Source of the DNA: DATKBT01 sp035546295
Lineage (GTDB): Bacteria > Acidobacteriota > Thermoanaerobaculia > Multivoradales > Multivoraceae
DNA length: 22,935 bases
Assembly: GCA_035546295.1 (NCBI GenBank)
Contig: DATKBT010000055.1
Coordinates: forward strand, 1-22,935
Direction: 5' to 3'
This document shows positions 1 through 8,220 of this stretch, piece by piece. Made by a program: the position numbers and the translations under genes. Each line of letters starts with the position of its first letter. Position 1 is the stretch's first letter. The notes under the pieces are model-generated. The model had not been told where the DNA came from and did no database searches. It saw nothing but the letters and a program-made list of their open reading frames with translations.

Positions 1-11
1 CTAGCGGGCTC

Positions 12-1025
12 CTAGGGGCAGGTGGCAAAGGCCTGGGTATCGGTGATGGCGTCCGCCGACTGCCCGAGCGGGTTGAAGTACGTCTTGACGGCCTGTGTCT
101 GGGTGTCGGTCACGGTGACCGTGAACTGGACGTTGGTCGTCGCAGCGAAGAACACCCAGTACCGGTTGTTGACGGGGCAGGCATCGAGGACCTTGACCAG
201 CAGCTCCCAGTTGTCGGGCTGGAAGAACCACAGGTTCGCCGAGGTGTTGGAGGCGCCGGGGACCGCCGTGCCTAAGCCGGTGTTCCCTTCGAAGTCTCGC
301 CAGTCGACCCTGACCTGGAAGCGGTCGTCGTTGAGGCAGAGGGTAGTCGAGCTCTTGACGCACTGGCTCGGCGCCGGCGAACAGTTCTGGCAGCGGATGG
401 TCAGGCGGTAGCCGCCGGTCTGGTTGAAGCCTGGCAACCCCGACGCTCCGATCTGCCACTCGCCGTTGCGGTCGAGCGTGGTGACGATGCGCGAGTCGAG
501 GCCGTCCCCGCCGTCGTCGTCGTCCTCGAAGACGTTCCCCAGCGGATTCAGGAGGAGCAGGAAGGGATCCAGGTCGCCGGAGGTCCGCTCGAGGTCGATG
601 CGGATGCGGTCGCCAGATCGGCCCGAGAAGTTCCAAATGTCGAATAGCGTGCCCCCGTCCGAGGTCACACAGTCGGTGTTGTCGATCGTGCCGGTCCTCG
701 ACGTCGGGTCGTTGGTGGTCCGGCTGTAGCTGATCGTGTTTTCGACACAGGCGCTGGCGTCGAGCCGGATCGGCAGGTCGGCGGTGACCTCCTTGCCGCG
801 GATTTCGGCGATCTCGAGCTCGAGCCGTAGAGGCGCCGCGGGGTCCTGCGAGTCCAGGACCTGGGCCTGGCTCGCCCCTGCTCCAAGCCCCAGGATCGCT
901 GCCGACACGGCGAGTGTGGCGAGAGCGACTTTAATCGGACCCATCGACCGCAGGCTTGGGCGGAACGTGTCACCAGCGCCTCGACCGGCCCGCCTCGAGC
1001 CGGAGCAGAATGTGAAGACGCGCAT
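12..1025 (-). CDS. Secreted two-domain beta protein (PPC-like domain plus conserved C-terminal domain), function unknown
   Basis: A 337-residue exported protein; no enzymatic motif is visible. The start at 1025 is chosen because it lies 5 nt downstream of a complete AAGGAGGTG ribosome binding site; an in-frame ATG at 944 has none. A long basic N-region precedes a hydrophobic stretch (about residues 31-50) and an ASQA-type cleavage site near residue 54. Residues about 93-211 look like a bacterial pre-peptidase C-terminal (PPC) beta sandwich: residues 128-133 (LFDIWN), 148-160 (a TSGDLDP..LLLLN core) and 205-210 (GYRLTI). An acidic EDDDDGGDGLD run at 167-177 could bind calcium (inference). Residues about 222-337 form a second beta domain (RVDWRDFEGNTG, LWFF, ELLVKVLD, FTVTVTDT, VKTYFNP) of a type I associate with secreted Acidobacteriota proteins. 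Eight cysteines in the mature part suggest disulfides. It lies downstream of the kinase-like gene on the same strand across a 155-bp gap. Confidence 0.82.
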   Translation of the reverse strand: MRVFTFCSGSRRAGRGAGDTFRPSLRSMGPIKVALATLAVSAAILGLGAGASQAQVLDSQDPAAPLRLELEIAEIRGKEVTADLPIRLDASACVENTISYSRTTNDPTSRTGTIDNTDCVTSDGGTLFDIWNFSGRSGDRIRIDLERTSGDLDPFLLLLNPLGNVFEDDDDGGDGLDSRIVTTLDRNGEWQIGASGLPGFNQTGGYRLTIRCQNCSPAPSQCVKSSTTLCLNDDRFQVRVDWRDFEGNTGLGTAVPGASNTSANLWFFQPDNWELLVKVLDACPVNNRYWVFFAATTNVQFTVTVTDTQTQAVKTYFNPLGQSADAITDTQAFATCP

Positions 1026-1030
1026 CGCAG

Positions 1031-1039
1031 CACCTCCTT
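1031..1039 (-). promoter_or_regulatory. Full-length Shine-Dalgarno of the secreted beta protein
   Basis: On the minus strand this reads AAGGAGGTG, complementary over its whole length to the 3' end of 16S rRNA, with 5 nt before the ATG at 1025. It is the strongest ribosome binding site in the window, suggests high translation, and decides the start of the gene. Confidence 0.8.
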
Positions 1040-1180
1040 GTCGAAGTGGAGTTCTGGATTCCACTCTAATCGACGAAGGCGAGCCGCGTCTTGGATCCCG
1101 CGTTCGGTGAGCCACCTCAGGTGGCCGGGCGCTTCGGGCCGCCTACGGGCGCCGCTGAGTCGATCAGACGGGGCCGTCGC

Positions 1181-2113
1181 TCAGCCGCCGCTGCTCTGCC
1201 CGCCCGCCGACTCCTTGACGGCGAGCTCCTTGCCGATCGGGACCACGCCGTCGAACAGCACGCGATCCTCTCCCCGTTCGGCGATGAGCCGGTCGAAGAG
1301 CTTGACGAGCTGGTTGCGTCGCCGCCAGAGGGCGTCGATCTCGGTGAACTCGAGGACGTCTCCGAGCTCCCGGTCGAGCTGCTCGCGCTCGAGGGCGCCG
1401 AGCTGGAGGAAGAGCTCGCGCTCGCAGAGGTAGAGGGCGCGTCGATCCGGCAGCTCCGGCAGCCGCTTGAACGAGCGGGTGTGATCGATCGCCCAGATCC
1501 GGCCGTCGTCGCCGTAGAGCAGGTTGTTCTGGTGACGGTCGAAGTTGTAGATCAGGGCGTCGAAGACCTTGAGGATCTGGCGCTGCAGGTGTCGGCTGGC
1601 ACCGAACACCGGGCGCCTGGCGAGGATCGCGTCGGCTTCGGTGAACGCGTTCTCGACCCAGAGCTGCAGGGAGCCAGAGCGCCCGTCGATGGTGCGCATG
1701 ACGGTGGGCGGCACCAGCTGCAGGCCGAGCATCCGGCTGAGCCGGTAGGCGGCCACCTCGAAGGCGTGATGATCTCGGAACAGGTAGCGATCCGGCCCCT
1801 TGATGCCGGGTCGCGAGCGCTGCTCGAGATCGACGGTGCGAAAGGCTGCTTGGGCGAGCACGCCGTCGCGCTCGAGCGTCACCTTGATGGTGCCGTTGAC
1901 CCCCCGCGTGAGCACCTTCTGGCCGACGATCTCGCCCTCCTCCAGGAACTCGAGGATCTCGTCCTCGGAGGCGAAGGGGAGCGGCCGGTCGTCGGCGCCC
2001 AGCCAGACGTGCGGATGGGGAAGATCAGACGGGAAGGTCGGCGGAGTGGCGCCGGTCTGGAGGCCGACAACGGTCAGGAAGAGGAGGAAGGACCATCGGT
2101 TGCAGAGACTCAT
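1181..2113 (-). CDS. Exported Fam20C/PI3K-like protein kinase-fold protein
   Basis: About 310 residues from the ATG at 2113. An earlier in-frame ATG at 2167 and a TTG at 2149 (after GGAGG) are possible alternatives. The N-terminus is signal-peptide-like: MSLCNRW, a hydrophobic core FLLFLTVVGLQ, then TGATPP. The body resembles a protein-kinase-like fold. It has a G-V-N-G-T-I-K-V strand (residues 71-78) and an acidic-helix candidate at E119 in HAFEVAAYRLS. A catalytic-loop-like NFDRHQNN (190-197) follows DALIY, and a metal-binding IDHTRSF (209-215) stands where kinases have DFG. The order DRH-x-x-N, then ID-H/N-x-R-x-F, then a cysteine-containing helix matches what is known of secretory Fam20C kinases (DRHHYE; LDNGRGF), and more loosely HipA/PI3K-type kinases. 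Substrate and activity are unknown; it could be a degenerate relative. It is divergent from the A2M gene. Confidence 0.75.
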   Translation of the reverse strand: MSLCNRWSFLLFLTVVGLQTGATPPTFPSDLPHPHVWLGADDRPLPFASEDEILEFLEEGEIVGQKVLTRGVNGTIKVTLERDGVLAQAAFRTVDLEQRSRPGIKGPDRYLFRDHHAFEVAAYRLSRMLGLQLVPPTVMRTIDGRSGSLQLWVENAFTEADAILARRPVFGASRHLQRQILKVFDALIYNFDRHQNNLLYGDDGRIWAIDHTRSFKRLPELPDRRALYLCERELFLQLGALEREQLDRELGDVLEFTEIDALWRRRNQLVKLFDRLIAERGEDRVLFDGVVPIGKELAVKESAGGQSSGG

Positions 2114-2376
2114 CCGGGCTGCTGTGACCTCCAGGTGCGTGGCGACCAATCTCCGCCAACCTCCCATCGTCAGTAGTTACGCCCCGGAGGAGCGGATGTT
2201 CACGGGCCGCTCCGGAGTTTCTGCGGAGCGCCACCGGAGGGGCGCGAAGCTCGCTGCGCGACGCGAAGGGTCCGCCGGCGGAATGGGAGTGCCCCTCCTG
2301 CGGCTTTTGGGTGTATACAGGGAGCTGCCGGGAGCCAAGCAGTCAGGGACCGTCCGGTCCTCAGGAAGGAGCCAGA
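2114..2376. other. Divergent intergenic region between the kinase-like gene and the A2M gene
   Basis: This region must carry promoters for both directions. TATACA at 2314-2319 is a possible -10 box for the A2M gene (58 nt before its TTG), but no convincing -35 is visible upstream. GCTCCG near 2205-2210 and CGGAGC about ten bases later form a small inverted repeat. No gene is seen in it. Confidence 0.3.
2366..2371 (+). promoter_or_regulatory. Shine-Dalgarno that fixes the TTG start of the A2M gene
   Basis: AAGGAG with a 5-nt spacer (CCAGA) before the TTG at 2377. The in-frame GTG at 2311 has no such site, so the TTG is preferred. Confidence 0.6.
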
Positions 2377-5300
2377 TTGAGCCGTCGAGTTGCGGTCGCC
2401 CTCCCCCGTCCGAGTCTCCAAGAGCCGATTCCGCCCAGCCTCTCTCCTCCAACCCCTCGATCTCGGCGCCGCGCATCCTGGCGAGCCCCGGCGGTCCTCC
2501 TGCTCGCCCTGGCGGCGCTCGCCGGCTGCGTCGAGCGGCCGTCCACCAGCTCGCCCGATTCCGCCGTCACGGCCGACGCCGACGCTCGGCCGCTGAGCGC
2601 CGTCGATCTGTCTCCGATCCTCGTGCCCGCGAGGCTCGAAGGCGGGTACGTCGAGCGCCTCGCCGTGATCTTCGCCCGTCCGGCTCTCCCCGCGTCGCAG
2701 GTCGGGCGCGAGGCGGGGCCGGGGACGCGCTTCGAGCTCGAGCCCGACGTCGACGGCGCGATCCGCGTCGAGGACGACTCGACGCTCTCCTTCGTTCCCG
2801 AGCGCGGGTTCGTGCCGGGGGTCGCCTATCGCGTGGCGCTGCGCTCGGTCGAGACGCGCTCGGGGATCGTCGAGGCGCCGGCCGGCGGCGATGCCTGGTC
2901 CACGACTTTCGAGGTGCCGCCGCTCGAGCTGGTTCGCGTCGGCCTGGTCGAGCACGACCAGAAGGCCCGTCGGGTGACCGCCGAGGCGGTGTTCAACGCC
3001 GCCGTCGAGCCTTCGCTCGTCGGTTCCCTGTCTCGCTGGGAGATCCGCGGACCGAACCGCGAGAGCCGGCGGATCGGGGCCAGGCCGCTGGCGACCGAGG
3101 ACGCGCGCGTGGTCCAGTTCACGCTGGACGACGAGGCGCTGCGGCCGGGGGTGACGCTCGAGCTCTCGTTGCAGGCCGGTGACGCCGGGGGCGGCGCGCG
3201 CCTCGCCGAGGGCCGGAGCGAGCTCGAGCTCGGCGATCGACCCGAGCTCGAGGTGCGCAACGCGCGGCTGAGAGAGTCGGCGACCGGGTTCTCGATCGAG
3301 GTCATCTGCGACGACGGCGCGGTGCCCGGTCGCCGCTGGTTCTGGGATCGCCACGCGCGCGACAGCTACCAGCTCTCCTCCCGCTGCCAGCTCGGCGACG
3401 GCGAGCTGGAGCGGATGGTGCACGTCGATCCGCCGGTGTCGCTCTCGACGGCGCCGTCCGAGGGGGGCTTCAAGCTGCTCGGCAACTTCGAGCGCGGCGT
3501 CTATGCCCTGCGCATCGACGCCGGCGCGCGCTCCGACGCGGGCAGCATCCTGCAGGGAACGTACGAGACCAACTTCTCGGTTCCGTCGCGCTCTCCCCAG
3601 GTGCGCTTCCAGGTGCAGGGCCGCTACCTGCCGCGCTCGGCCTGGAACGCGGTGCCCGTGCGCCACCTCAACGTCGAGGAAGCCCGGATCGAGATCCGCC
3701 ACGTGCCCCCCGAGAACCTGGTGTTCTGGATGTCCGACGAGCACAGCGAGCGCGCCGACGAGCGCGACAGCAACCTGGTCGCCAGGGCGACGGTGCCGCT
3801 GCGCGGCGAGCTCGACCAGGAGGCCACGACCTTCCTCGATCTCGGCAGCCACGTGGACTCCACCACCCGCGGTCTCATCGAAGTGCGCATCGAGGCGCCG
3901 CGCGCGCCGGCCAGCTCGGCGCGCGTGATGCTCACCGACCTCCTGGTGGTCGCCAAGCGCGAGCCGGGTCCCGACGTCGAGCCGGGAGAGCCGCTGCGGC
4001 AGCCGATCCTGGCGTGGGCCCTCGACGCGCACTCCCTGCGCCCGCTGCAGGGGGTCGAGCTGCGGCTCGTGCGGCGCAGCGGCGAGGTGCTGGCTTCGTG
4101 CCGGAGCCGGGCCGAGCGAGCCTGTCACCTCGATCCCGAGCCCGGGATCGACCCCAGCCCGCCCTTCGCCCTGATCGCGCAGCGCGATCGCGACCTGACC
4201 TACCTCGAGCTCGCCGACCTCGAGGTCGACGTGCAGGAGACCCGGATCGCGGGCGTCCCCTACCGCGAGCCCGGCGTCTACCGGGCCGCGCTCTACACCG
4301 AGCGCGGCGTCTATCGCCCCGGCGAGGTCGCCCACCTTGCGGCGATCGTCCGCGACGAGGCGCAGCTCGCGCCCCAGGTGGGCATGCCGGTCGAGCTGAC
4401 CCTGCTCGACCCGCGCGGCAAGGCGGTGAGGACCTTGCCGCTGACCACCAATCCGGCGGGCTTCGTGCACGCCGACCTCGAGCTGGCTCCGTTCGCGACC
4501 ACCGGGCGCTACCGGGTGCGGCTGAGCGCCGCCGATCGCCCGCTCGGCGAGGAGCGCTTCCTGGTCGAGGAGTTCGTCCCCGAGCGTCTGGCGGTGACCG
4601 TCACCGGCGGCGCGGGCGCCTACCAGCGCGGCCAGACGATGGACGGCGACGTCGGCGCGCGCTACCTGTTCGGCGGCGTGCCGGCGGGCGCGCAGGTCGA
4701 GCTCACCTGCGAGCTGGCGCCCGCCGGTTTCGAGCCGGAGCGCAACGCCGACTACCACTACGGCGTCTGGGAGCCGGAGGAGCAGCCGCGGCGACCGCTG
4801 CCCCTCGGCGCCGCGACCGGCCGGCTCGACACGGACGGCGCGGCGCGCCTGGCCTGTCCGGGCGACGGATCGGCGGGTCTGATCGGCCCTGCGGAGCTCG
4901 TTCTGCGCGCAGCGGTGGCGGAGGCGGGGAGCGGTCGCACCAGCGTCGCCGAGACCCGGGTGCCCGTGCATCCGGAGCGGTACTACCTGGGACTCAAGAG
5001 CGGCGCTTCCGGGCTCGAGCGCGGCTCCGAGGCCCCGATCGAAGGGCTCGCCGTCGACTGGACCGGCCAGCCCACGAGCCTCGAGACGCCGCTGCGGCTG
5101 CGCTTCTATCGGCTCGAGACCGAATGGGGGCTGTTCTTCGACGGTGCCGAGGGGCGAGAGCTCTACCGCCGGTACCAGCGCCCCGTGCTCGAGGACGAGC
5201 GCGAGCTGACGGTGGGGCCCGACGGCGGCTTCGCGGCGACGGTCCAGCCCGACGAGGGTGCCGTCGGCTACCTCGTCCGGGTCGAGGCCGGGGCCGCTCG

Positions 5301-8220
5301 CACGGACCTGTACCTCGAGGGGAGCGAGCGGGGCTGGTACTGGTCGCCGCGCGACTCCGAGGTCGACGTGACGCCGCGGCCCGGCCGCCCGTCCTGGGTC
5401 GCGATCGAGACCCCCGAGCGCGTTCGAGTCGGGCGCTCCTTCGAGGTGAGCTTCGACGTCCCGTTCGCGGGGCGGGCGTTGATCACGCTCGAGACCGACC
5501 GGCTGCTCGAGAGCTCCTGGCGGGAGGTGGAGGCGGGGAAGGCCACCGCCCGCTTCTCGGTCGGGGAGCTGGTGCCCAATGTCTACGCGTCGGTGTTCGT
5601 GATCAAGGACCCCCACCTCGAGTCGCCCGACGCCTACCTCCCCGACCGCGCGTTCGGCGTGCAGTCGATCACGGTCGAGCCGACCGAGCTGGTGCTCGAC
5701 GTCGAGCTCGAGGTGCCCTCCGAGGTGCGCTCGAACAGCCCGTTGATCGTGGCCCTCGACCTGGGCCCGCGGCCCGAGCCCACCTTCGTCACGGTCGCGG
5801 CGGTCGACGAGGGCGTCCTGTCGCTGACCCGCTTCCAGACGCCGGACCCGCTGGTCGAGATCTTCCCGCGCCGGGCTCTGGGCGTCGACACCTTCGAGAC
5901 CGTCGGCTGGGCGATGCTGGTGCCGCCGGCGGGGCCGTCCTCGGCGACCGGCGGCGACGTCTCGGGCATGCTGGGGCGACCGTCCTCGATCCGGCCGGTC
6001 GCGCTGTGGTCGGGGGTGGTCGAGGTGCCCGCCTCGGGTCGGCTCGAGGTGCCGTTCCTGGTGCCCGAGTACCAGGGGGCGCTGCGGGTGATGGCGATCG
6101 GCGCCGACGGCAAACGCGTCGGCCGCGCCGAGGCCAGGGTCCCGGTGCGCGACCCGCTGGTGCTCGAGTCGACGCTGCCGCGCTTCCTGACGAAGGACGA
6201 CCTGGTCGAGGTGCCGGCGTTCGTCACCAACCTGTCGGGGAGCCCGCGCGAGGTGGAGCTGCGTCTCGAGGTGGAGCCGAGCACATTCGGCGCCGCCGCC
6301 GCGGGCACCGACCCCGCCGCCGGGACCGCGACGCTCGAGATCGTCGGCGACGCGGTCGAGACACTCCGCCTCGGCCAGGGGGAGGGGGGAAGCGTCCGCT
6401 TCGCCCTGCGCGCCCTGGCCTCGGCGGGGGTCGCCGAGGTGCGGGTCGTGGCCCGCGCCGGCGATCTCGAGTCGGCCGACACCACGACCGTGCCGCTGCT
6501 GCCTCGCGGAAGCCGCCGGCGCGAGGTCCAGCGCGTCGACCTGCGCGTGATCGGCGCCGGCGACTCGCTCGATCTACGCCCCTGGGTCGAGGGCTGGGAG
6601 CCGCTCTCCGAGCGCACCACGTTCTGGTTGACCACCAACCCCTACGGTGACGTCTTCGAGCACCTCGACTACCTGATCCGCTATCCCTACGGCTGCCTCG
6701 AACAGACCACCTCGACGACGCGGCCGCTGCTGCACCTGCGCCAGATGGTCCCCCAGCTTCGCGCCGAAGCGAGCGGGAGCGGCGAGGACGCCGACGGCGA
6801 GGCGCCCGCGCGCGAGATCGCCGATGTCGATGGGATGGTCCAGGCCGGGATCGAGCGACTCCTGTCGATGCAGACGCCGGCGGGAGGCTTCGCCTACTGG
6901 CCGGGAGGCTCCGAGCCCGCGAGCTGGGCCTCGGCCTACGCGCTCCACCTGCTGCTCGATGCGCAGAAGCTGCAGTACGAGGTGCCCCAGAGCCGCCTCG
7001 ACGAGGCGATCGAGTGGATGGAGCGGGAGGTGGCGCGGGGCGACGCCGGAGAGCGCGCCGACTGGTATTCGCGCAACGGCGAGCCCTACATGCACTACGT
7101 CCTCGCGCTCGCCGGCCGGCCGCAGCGCGCCCGCGTCGTCGAGCTGCTGCGCCGGCCAACGCCGGCGAGCGCCTCGACCGCCGAGGAGCGACTGAGCGAG
7201 GGCGAGATCCGCGAGATGCGGTTCCTGCTGATGGCGGCCGCCCACCTCGCCGGCGATCATCGCTGGGAGCACGAGCTGCGCTCGCCGGACCTGAGCACGG
7301 TGAGGGACGAGCGCTCCTTTGGCTGGAGCTTCTACTCGGATCGGCGGCGACGGGGTCTCATGCTGTCGACCTTCGTCGACCTGTTCGGGCGCGACGACGC
7401 CGCCGAGCCGCTCGCCGAGGTGGTCGCCGAGGCCCTGCGCGGGCGGTCCCAGCAGTACACGACCCAGGAGCTGGTGTGGGGGATCACGGGGCTCGGCAAG
7501 TACCTCGAGGCGGTCGCCGAGGTCTCCGGATCGCCGCTGCTTCTCGCCAACGGCGAGGTCGTCGAGCCGGTGGGCGCGCGGCCGGGAGACTGGCGCTTCG
7601 AGATCGCCCGCGCGTCCGAGCATCGCCGCCTCGCGCTCGAGCTGCCGGCGAGGGATCAGGGGGCTCTGTACTTGATCGTGGCCAGCGAAGGCGTGCCCAG
7701 CGACGTGCCCGAGGCTCCTCCCGGAGGGGCGGGGCTCGAGGTGGCCCGGACCTTCCATCGGGCGTCGGGCGAGCCGTTCGACCCGTCGAGCGAGCGGGTC
7801 GAGCTGGGCGAGGTGATCCACGTCCAGCTCAAGCTCGCCAACACCTCGCCGGAGCGCGTGACCAACCTGGCGCTGGTCGATCGGGTCGCCGCCGGCTTCG
7901 AGATCGAGAACCCGCGGCTCGGGCGAGAGCGCGCGATCGACTGGATCGATCCGGACTCGCTCTGGCAGGTCGACCACCTCGACCTGCGCGATGACCGCCT
8001 CGAGGTCTTCGGCGCTCTCGAGCGCGGCGAGCGCAGGCGCGTCGTCTACAGTGCGCGGGCGACCGCCGCGGGGCGCTTCACGATCCCGGCGGTGAGCGCC
8101 GAGGCGATGTACAACCCGGCGGTGTGGGCACGCGGAGCCTCCCGGCGCGTCGAGATCTCGCGCTCGGGCAGCGCTGCGGATGCGGAGGCGGCCGGCGCCG
8201 CGGTCGGAGGCGGTCGTTGA
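2377..8220 (+). CDS. Alpha-2-macroglobulin family lipoprotein (YfhM-like), thioester-containing
   Basis: A 1947-residue bacterial alpha-2-macroglobulin, expected to be lipid-anchored in the periplasm and to trap proteases through a bait region and an internal thioester. The TTG start follows AAGGAG. A basic N-region leads to a hydrophobic helix and a lipobox LAGC with Cys51. A macroglobulin MG2-like domain starts near residue 638 (YTERGVYRPGEVAHL), followed by LVEEFVPERLAV near 725. The bait-region domain ends around VAAVDEGVLSL (about 1141). The central A2M domain (VPEYQGALRVMAIGADGKRV) lies near 1225-1250. The thioester motif YGCLEQ is intact, with Cys1440 and Gln1443, followed by the all-alpha thioester domain. 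A C-terminal beta domain (about 1760-1920) contains RVTNLALVDRVAAGFEIENP. It is longer than E. coli YfhM (about 1650 residues). The stop overlaps the start of pbpC, which is the partner expected from known genomes. Confidence 0.95.
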   Translation: MSRRVAVALPRPSLQEPIPPSLSPPTPRSRRRASWRAPAVLLLALAALAGCVERPSTSSPDSAVTADADARPLSAVDLSPILVPARLEGGYVERLAVIFARPALPASQVGREAGPGTRFELEPDVDGAIRVEDDSTLSFVPERGFVPGVAYRVALRSVETRSGIVEAPAGGDAWSTTFEVPPLELVRVGLVEHDQKARRVTAEAVFNAAVEPSLVGSLSRWEIRGPNRESRRIGARPLATEDARVVQFTLDDEALRPGVTLELSLQAGDAGGGARLAEGRSELELGDRPELEVRNARLRESATGFSIEVICDDGAVPGRRWFWDRHARDSYQLSSRCQLGDGELERMVHVDPPVSLSTAPSEGGFKLLGNFERGVYALRIDAGARSDAGSILQGTYETNFSVPSRSPQVRFQVQGRYLPRSAWNAVPVRHLNVEEARIEIRHVPPENLVFWMSDEHSERADERDSNLVARATVPLRGELDQEATTFLDLGSHVDSTTRGLIEVRIEAPRAPASSARVMLTDLLVVAKREPGPDVEPGEPLRQPILAWALDAHSLRPLQGVELRLVRRSGEVLASCRSRAERACHLDPEPGIDPSPPFALIAQRDRDLTYLELADLEVDVQETRIAGVPYREPGVYRAALYTERGVYRPGEVAHLAAIVRDEAQLAPQVGMPVELTLLDPRGKAVRTLPLTTNPAGFVHADLELAPFATTGRYRVRLSAADRPLGEERFLVEEFVPERLAVTVTGGAGAYQRGQTMDGDVGARYLFGGVPAGAQVELTCELAPAGFEPERNADYHYGVWEPEEQPRRPLPLGAATGRLDTDGAARLACPGDGSAGLIGPAELVLRAAVAEAGSGRTSVAETRVPVHPERYYLGLKSGASGLERGSEAPIEGLAVDWTGQPTSLETPLRLRFYRLETEWGLFFDGAEGRELYRRYQRPVLEDERELTVGPDGGFAATVQPDEGAVGYLVRVEAGAARTDLYLEGSERGWYWSPRDSEVDVTPRPGRPSWVAIETPERVRVGRSFEVSFDVPFAGRALITLETDRLLESSWREVEAGKATARFSVGELVPNVYASVFVIKDPHLESPDAYLPDRAFGVQSITVEPTELVLDVELEVPSEVRSNSPLIVALDLGPRPEPTFVTVAAVDEGVLSLTRFQTPDPLVEIFPRRALGVDTFETVGWAMLVPPAGPSSATGGDVSGMLGRPSSIRPVALWSGVVEVPASGRLEVPFLVPEYQGALRVMAIGADGKRVGRAEARVPVRDPLVLESTLPRFLTKDDLVEVPAFVTNLSGSPREVELRLEVEPSTFGAAAAGTDPAAGTATLEIVGDAVETLRLGQGEGGSVRFALRALASAGVAEVRVVARAGDLESADTTTVPLLPRGSRRREVQRVDLRVIGAGDSLDLRPWVEGWEPLSERTTFWLTTNPYGDVFEHLDYLIRYPYGCLEQTTSTTRPLLHLRQMVPQLRAEASGSGEDADGEAPAREIADVDGMVQAGIERLLSMQTPAGGFAYWPGGSEPASWASAYALHLLLDAQKLQYEVPQSRLDEAIEWMEREVARGDAGERADWYSRNGEPYMHYVLALAGRPQRARVVELLRRPTPASASTAEERLSEGEIREMRFLLMAAAHLAGDHRWEHELRSPDLSTVRDERSFGWSFYSDRRRRGLMLSTFVDLFGRDDAAEPLAEVVAEALRGRSQQYTTQELVWGITGLGKYLEAVAEVSGSPLLLANGEVVEPVGARPGDWRFEIARASEHRRLALELPARDQGALYLIVASEGVPSDVPEAPPGGAGLEVARTFHRASGEPFDPSSERVELGEVIHVQLKLANTSPERVTNLALVDRVAAGFEIENPRLGRERAIDWIDPDSLWQVDHLDLRDDRLEVFGALERGERRRVVYSARATAAGRFTIPAVSAEAMYNPAVWARGASRRVEISRSGSAADAEAAGAAVGGGR
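8206..8210 (+). promoter_or_regulatory. Shine-Dalgarno of pbpC inside the A2M 3' end
   Basis: GGAGG lies 6 nt before TTG at 8217. That TTG overlaps the A2M stop as TTGA (8217-8220), so ribosomes finishing A2M can reinitiate on pbpC. Confidence 0.6.

Noticed and set aside
1091..2176. A 361-codon plus-strand frame opposite the kinase-like gene
   Set aside because: Glu/Leu/Val-rich antisense product. The minus-strand frame has a signal sequence and kinase-like motifs, so it is the real gene.
2200..5616. A 1138-codon open frame on the minus strand opposite the A2M gene
   Set aside because: It is antisense to a gene with clear domains, and its product is Arg/Leu/Gly-rich without motifs. Such frames are expected in very GC-rich DNA.
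4014..6650. An 878-codon plus-strand frame within the A2M gene
   Set aside because: Out-of-phase reading of the same strand with a highly repetitive Arg/Ala/Gly composition and no family signature.
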